Part shown: positions 4,744-7,513 of the stretch, one piece after another
Position numbering within the stretch: position 1 is the first letter of the stretch
Layout: every line of letters starts with the position of its first letter
DNA from: an uncultured Clostridia bacterium
GTDB lineage: Bacteria; Bacillota; Clostridia; Oscillospirales; Ruminococcaceae
Direction of reading: 5' to 3'
Assembly: GCA_945947715.1 (NCBI GenBank)
Contig: CAMEYZ010000107.1
Location: 1 to 7,513, forward strand
DNA length: 7,513 nucleotides
Program-made: the position numbers and the translations under genes
The notes under the pieces: model-generated
Told to the model about the DNA's origin: nothing
The model's database searches: none
Seen by the model: only the letters and a program-made list of their open reading frames with translations

Positions 4744-6669
4744 TTATGGACCCATTTTTCTCATAGCCTTTTTTCTCACCTTCACCTTGTACATTTCCTC
4801 ATCAGCAAAGGCAGCTATCTTCTCAATAGATTCAGTCTCCACAGCCTTCATGCGATAATAACCGCAGCTGCAGCCAATAGTGTATTGAAGTCCGCTTGAA
4901 CTGTTGTAATCCGAAAGTGTTCGGTCGATCTGCTCAATGATCGCCTGAATTTCGTCATCGCTGCAGCTTCTGAGCACCGAGCAGAATTCATCTCCACCCG
5001 TCCTCACGCAGACAGCGCTGTCAGGCATTGAATTTGCGATAGCCTTTGCAGTCTGCAGGATAGCATTATCCCCTGCCTCGTGACCGTAAAGGTCGTTTAT
5101 CGGCTTGAGGTTGTCAATATCCGAGCATACCACAGTAATGCAGGAATCCGCTTCTTTAGCATTATCCAGAAGCTCCTTGCCATATTTCGCCATTCCACGT
5201 CTGTTATAAAGTCCGGTAAGAGGGTCACGGACATAAAGATTTTCAAGCTGCTCCACCACAAGCTCCAGCTTTTTGTTCATATAAAAGCTTCCCGTATTGT
5301 TTGAGAGCATCATTAACCATGTAGTAAAATGTTCTCCGTAGCCCTTGAAGCCGGTAGGCTCATATGCAAGGTAGCCCAGGAATTTTTCCTTGAAATACAG
5401 CGGAGAAAATGCAAACACAACAGCCTTTTCGCCGTTAAGTATATCCTCAGGAACAAGCTCTGCCGCAGGGAATTGTTTGCCCACAGGAACACTGCTGCCG
5501 TAGCTGAACATAGTCACCATTGAATCAGATATGCCGCGGAAGGAGGAAATTATCTCTTCCTTATCCAGCTCTGCGGTTTCCCGCTCGATGTTGGAGCAGA
5601 TACATATGAACAGTCGTCTTAAATGGAAAAATTCCGCGCTTCGCTTTGCATTGGCAAATAGCTCCACAGAGGTCTTTACAGCTGCAAAGTCTGTGTTCAT
5701 TGAGTGAATGTAGGTACGAAATTCCAGCGAGGCGCTTTCTTCTCCATACTTTTCGCTGAGATAATCAAACTTGCGATTTTTCTCCTTGGGCACGCACCCG
5801 CAGGATTGCATTATCACAAGCTCGGAGTCCACCTCTGAGATCACGTCTGTTTCCTTTCCGTCCCAGATATCTCTGATTATCTCAACCGCCCTCTGACCCG
5901 CAGACTTAAAGCCTCTGCGAACAGATGTGATAGTAGGTGAATAGGTCTCGCAGTCCTTCAGCCCGTCAAAGCCTGTAACGATGATATCCTCAGGTATGCT
6001 GTAGCCCTTTTCCTGTAAATAATCCATGCAGAAAATAGCCATTGTATCGCTGGCGCAGACAATAGCCTGAGGGATATCCCCCGAGCTAATAAACTGTTCG
6101 GCGCACTCTGCGGCCTTTTTCCAGAATTCTCCGTAAGCTATCCTGCTTTCCTCAATGGGGATATCGTGCTCCCGAAGCACCTTTTTGTAAGCCTCGAGCC
6201 GCTCCTCGGTCTGTAGATTTCCGGGGAATCCACCGATAAAGTTTATCTTAGTCAGTCCATGCTCCTCCACGAGATGACGGACCACAAATTCCATTGCCTT
6301 CTTATCGCTGAGGATAACGTTTCTGTAAAGCATGTGAGTAGGGTCGTTCACATTCACCACAGGGATATTCCTCTGTGCAGCCTTTGCGGACACATCATAA
6401 ATGACCTTTTCCTCGATAATAGAATCGCCCAGAATAATTATGCCGTCAATAGAACCGTAGTTTATGAGATTAAATATCTCAGATTCCCCTCTGATAACGC
6501 TCTCGGGCAGGACCCTATCAGTATTGAGCTCGGGACGACGGATAAGCGTAGCAAATATCAAAAGATTTATATCCAGCTCTGCGCAGCTTTCCCATATTCC
6601 GCTGACAACTCTGCTTTCGTAATTCCAGTTATACCCTGTAACGCAAACTGCAATATTCTTACGTTTCAT
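4744..6669 (-). CDS. LacI-type ligand-binding domain fused to a GGDEF diguanylate cyclase
   Basis: Predicted cytoplasmic protein of 641 residues that makes cyclic di-GMP from two GTP. It begins directly with a LacI/GalR-type periplasmic-binding-like fold (about 4-290: NIAVCVTGYNW, SIDGIIILG, INFIGGFPGN, QAIVCASDTMAIFCMDYLQEKG, PEDIIVTGFDG, TSVRRGF), ending in the QSCGC often seen at the end of such domains. There is no helix-turn-helix before it, no signal peptide and no membrane segment. A middle region (about 300-465) may be GAF-like. The GGDEF domain (about 478-635) has DPLTGLYNRRG, SDIDNLKPINDLYGHEAGD with metal-binding Asp517, and an intact GGDEF at 558-562. The canonical RxxD inhibitory site is replaced by PDSA. 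ATG 6669 has GGAGG 6 bases upstream. It has its own promoter and terminator. The ligand is likely a sugar by family, not shown. Confidence 0.93.
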   Translation of the reverse strand: MKRKNIAVCVTGYNWNYESRVVSGIWESCAELDINLLIFATLIRRPELNTDRVLPESVIRGESEIFNLINYGSIDGIIILGDSIIEEKVIYDVSAKAAQRNIPVVNVNDPTHMLYRNVILSDKKAMEFVVRHLVEEHGLTKINFIGGFPGNLQTEERLEAYKKVLREHDIPIEESRIAYGEFWKKAAECAEQFISSGDIPQAIVCASDTMAIFCMDYLQEKGYSIPEDIIVTGFDGLKDCETYSPTITSVRRGFKSAGQRAVEIIRDIWDGKETDVISEVDSELVIMQSCGCVPKEKNRKFDYLSEKYGEESASLEFRTYIHSMNTDFAAVKTSVELFANAKRSAEFFHLRRLFICICSNIERETAELDKEEIISSFRGISDSMVTMFSYGSSVPVGKQFPAAELVPEDILNGEKAVVFAFSPLYFKEKFLGYLAYEPTGFKGYGEHFTTWLMMLSNNTGSFYMNKKLELVVEQLENLYVRDPLTGLYNRRGMAKYGKELLDNAKEADSCITVVCSDIDNLKPINDLYGHEAGDNAILQTAKAIANSMPDSAVCVRTGGDEFCSVLRSCSDDEIQAIIEQIDRTLSDYNSSSGLQYTIGCSCGYYRMKAVETESIEKIAAFADEEMYKVKVRKKAMRKMGP

Positions 6670-6717
6670 GCTCCGCCTCCAAACAATGCAGGATTACTAA
6701 ATGCGCGCACCGCAGCC

Positions 6718-6744
6718 TTACATGGTATACAGGCACCATTTCAT
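6718..6744 (-). other. Possible 8-codon leader peptide frame in the 5' UTR of the sensor cyclase
   Basis: In the predicted leader of the cyclase gene, GCGGAG lies 5 bases before ATG 6744, which opens an 8-codon frame (MKWCLYTM) closed by TAA at 6718. The stop is 48 bases before the cyclase ATG. ATGGT and ACCAT within it can pair across 8 bases. It could be a regulatory leader or chance; short frames of this kind are common. Confidence 0.25.
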
Positions 6745-6798
6745 ATTATCTCCGCTTATTCTTCATAGCCTGAAAGGGCTTGATTTTTTCTTTTAATC

Positions 6799-6828
6799 AT
6801 TATAGCATATAATGGTCGAAAAAAGCAA
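6799..6828 (-). promoter_or_regulatory. Sigma-A promoter of the sensor cyclase gene
   Basis: On the minus strand a perfect -10 TATAAT (6804-6799) has TG one base upstream (TGCTATAAT, extended -10). A moderate -35 TTGCTT (6828-6823) is 18 bases away. Transcription should start near 6792, giving a leader of about 122 bases. It lies just after the EAL gene's terminator, so the cyclase gene is an independent unit. Confidence 0.8.
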
Positions 6829-6889
6829 GGGATTTGCATGAGTTTTTGGATAATTCGCGCAGTTTTTTCTCCACAGCTGCCTGCATAGC

Positions 6890-6915
6890 AAAAAGCAGCC
6901 CGATAAACGAGCTGC
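6890..6915 (-). terminator. Rho-independent terminator of the EAL gene
   Basis: On the minus strand GCAGCTCG (6915-6908) pairs with CGGGCTGC (6902-6895) through 8 base pairs including one T-G wobble. The loop is 5 bases and is followed at once by TTTTT (6894-6890). It lies 15 bases after the EAL gene's stop and is a textbook intrinsic terminator. Confidence 0.88.
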
Positions 6916-6930
6916 CATGAATTTATATTA

Positions 6931-7513
6931 TTAACCCTTGTCCGTATAGAATTCCCCGTCGGAAAGTCTCTTTTCAAACTCGTCCTTGGGAAGAGGACGG
7001 TCGAACAGGAAGCCCTGGGCCATGCTACAGCGAGTCTCACGGAGAAAATCCGCCTGGGCATGAGTTTCAACACCCTCAGAAATAGCCTCCATATTCAGCT
7101 CATTGACCATGTTCACGATGTTCTTGACAACTATCCTATCGGTAGAGGCTTCAGTGCCTGCTTCGTTGTTGATGTTGGTAAAAAATGACTTGTCGAGCTT
7201 AATAACATCAACGTCCAGGTCCTTTAGAAGGTTGAGAGAGGAATACCCGGTTCCGAAATCGTCAATAGATGTACCCACGCCATTCTCCTTCATTCTGTCA
7301 ACGAAAACGCTCATAGCAGTGAGGTCCTCTGCGCTTGTCATTTCGGTAAGCTCGACCTCCACATATTTGCTGTCGATATCGTATTTTCTGATTATGCCCA
7401 GTATCTGATCTGCAAGCATTTTGTTATGAAGATGCCGCTTTGAAAAATTCACCGACACTCTTACAGGCTCAATGCCCATATCTATCCAACGTCTGATATC
7501 CGCGCAAACCGCA
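6931..7513 (-). CDS. EAL-domain cyclic di-GMP phosphodiesterase, C-terminal part (continues beyond the window)
   Basis: The frame is open from the window edge (reading AVCADIRRWIDMGIEPVRVSVNFS...) to TAA at 6931, so the 5' part lies outside; the internal ATG at 7479 is not the start. The visible 193 residues are the later two thirds of an EAL domain, which hydrolyses c-di-GMP to pGpG. Conserved elements present are VSVNFSKRHL (metal-binding Asn), VELTEM (Glu), SIDDFGTGYSSL (the DDFGTG loop), IKLDKSFF (catalytic Lys), SEGVET and AQGFLFDRPLP (Gln). All residues expected in this stretch are intact, so it is likely active, although the EAL signature itself is off the window. Upstream sensor or GGDEF domains cannot be excluded. 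The domain lies at the extreme C-terminus. The gene is co-oriented with the sensor cyclase but separated from it by a terminator and a new promoter. Confidence 0.93.
   Translation of the reverse strand, partial: AVCADIRRWIDMGIEPVRVSVNFSKRHLHNKMLADQILGIIRKYDIDSKYVEVELTEMTSAEDLTAMSVFVDRMKENGVGTSIDDFGTGYSSLNLLKDLDVDVIKLDKSFFTNINNEAGTEASTDRIVVKNIVNMVNELNMEAISEGVETHAQADFLRETRCSMAQGFLFDRPLPKDEFEKRLSDGEFYTDKG

Noticed and set aside
6259..6768. 169-codon plus-strand frame opposite the sensor cyclase N-terminus and leader
   Set aside because: It overlaps a gene with clear domain evidence, and its His/Cys-rich product looks non-protein-like.
6670..6930. c-di-GMP (GEMM) riboswitch between the EAL and GGDEF genes
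   Set aside because: The functional context invites one, but the conserved GEMM core and tetraloop-receptor sequences are not seen.

Overview
The window looks like chromosome of a Clostridia-type Firmicute, most like Ruminococcus/Oscillospiraceae. This rests on AGGAGG-type ribosome binding sites, sigma-A promoters with extended -10 elements, moderate GC in the genes with AT-rich gaps, and protein families common in that group (BMP lipoproteins, WYL regulators, cytosolic sugar-sensor/GGDEF fusions). The genus is an inference. There is no rRNA, tRNA, CRISPR array, insertion sequence or phage structural gene.

Layout, left to right. Positions 1-187 (minus) hold an AT-rich piece of an IspD/TarI-type cytidylyltransferase that lacks its nucleotide-binding N-terminus and starts 13 bases behind a chemoreceptor gene. 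Positions 201-3114 (minus) are a two-gene unit: a BMP-family substrate-binding lipoprotein followed 16 bases later by a transmembrane Cache/HAMP methyl-accepting chemotaxis protein. It is driven by a near-consensus extended -10 promoter at 3209-3237. Positions 3361-4167 (plus) are a WYL-domain regulator that has lost its DNA-binding N-terminus. A perfect 19-bp inverted repeat (4173-4222) separates it from a small acidic protein of unknown function (4248-4538, plus). A 200-base gap then holds a GC-rich patch and a two-way terminator. Positions 4744-6669 (minus) encode a LacI-type sugar-binding domain without a DNA-binding domain, joined to a diguanylate cyclase. It has its own promoter and a leader with an 8-codon reading frame. 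Positions 6931-7513 (minus) are the C-terminal part of an EAL c-di-GMP phosphodiesterase ending in a strong terminator.

How the genes may work together. Almost everything here is signal transduction. The lipoprotein/chemoreceptor pair suggests extracellular ligand capture feeding chemotaxis. The cyclase and phosphodiesterase, side by side, would make and break cyclic di-GMP, with the cyclase probably gated by a cytoplasmic sugar-like ligand. The WYL gene and the cytidylyltransferase piece look like remnants left by rearrangement at the edges of these modules. I see no clear new defence or mobile system. The most notable items are the lipoprotein-chemoreceptor operon, the DNA-binding-free LacI/GGDEF fusion, and the two truncated genes.
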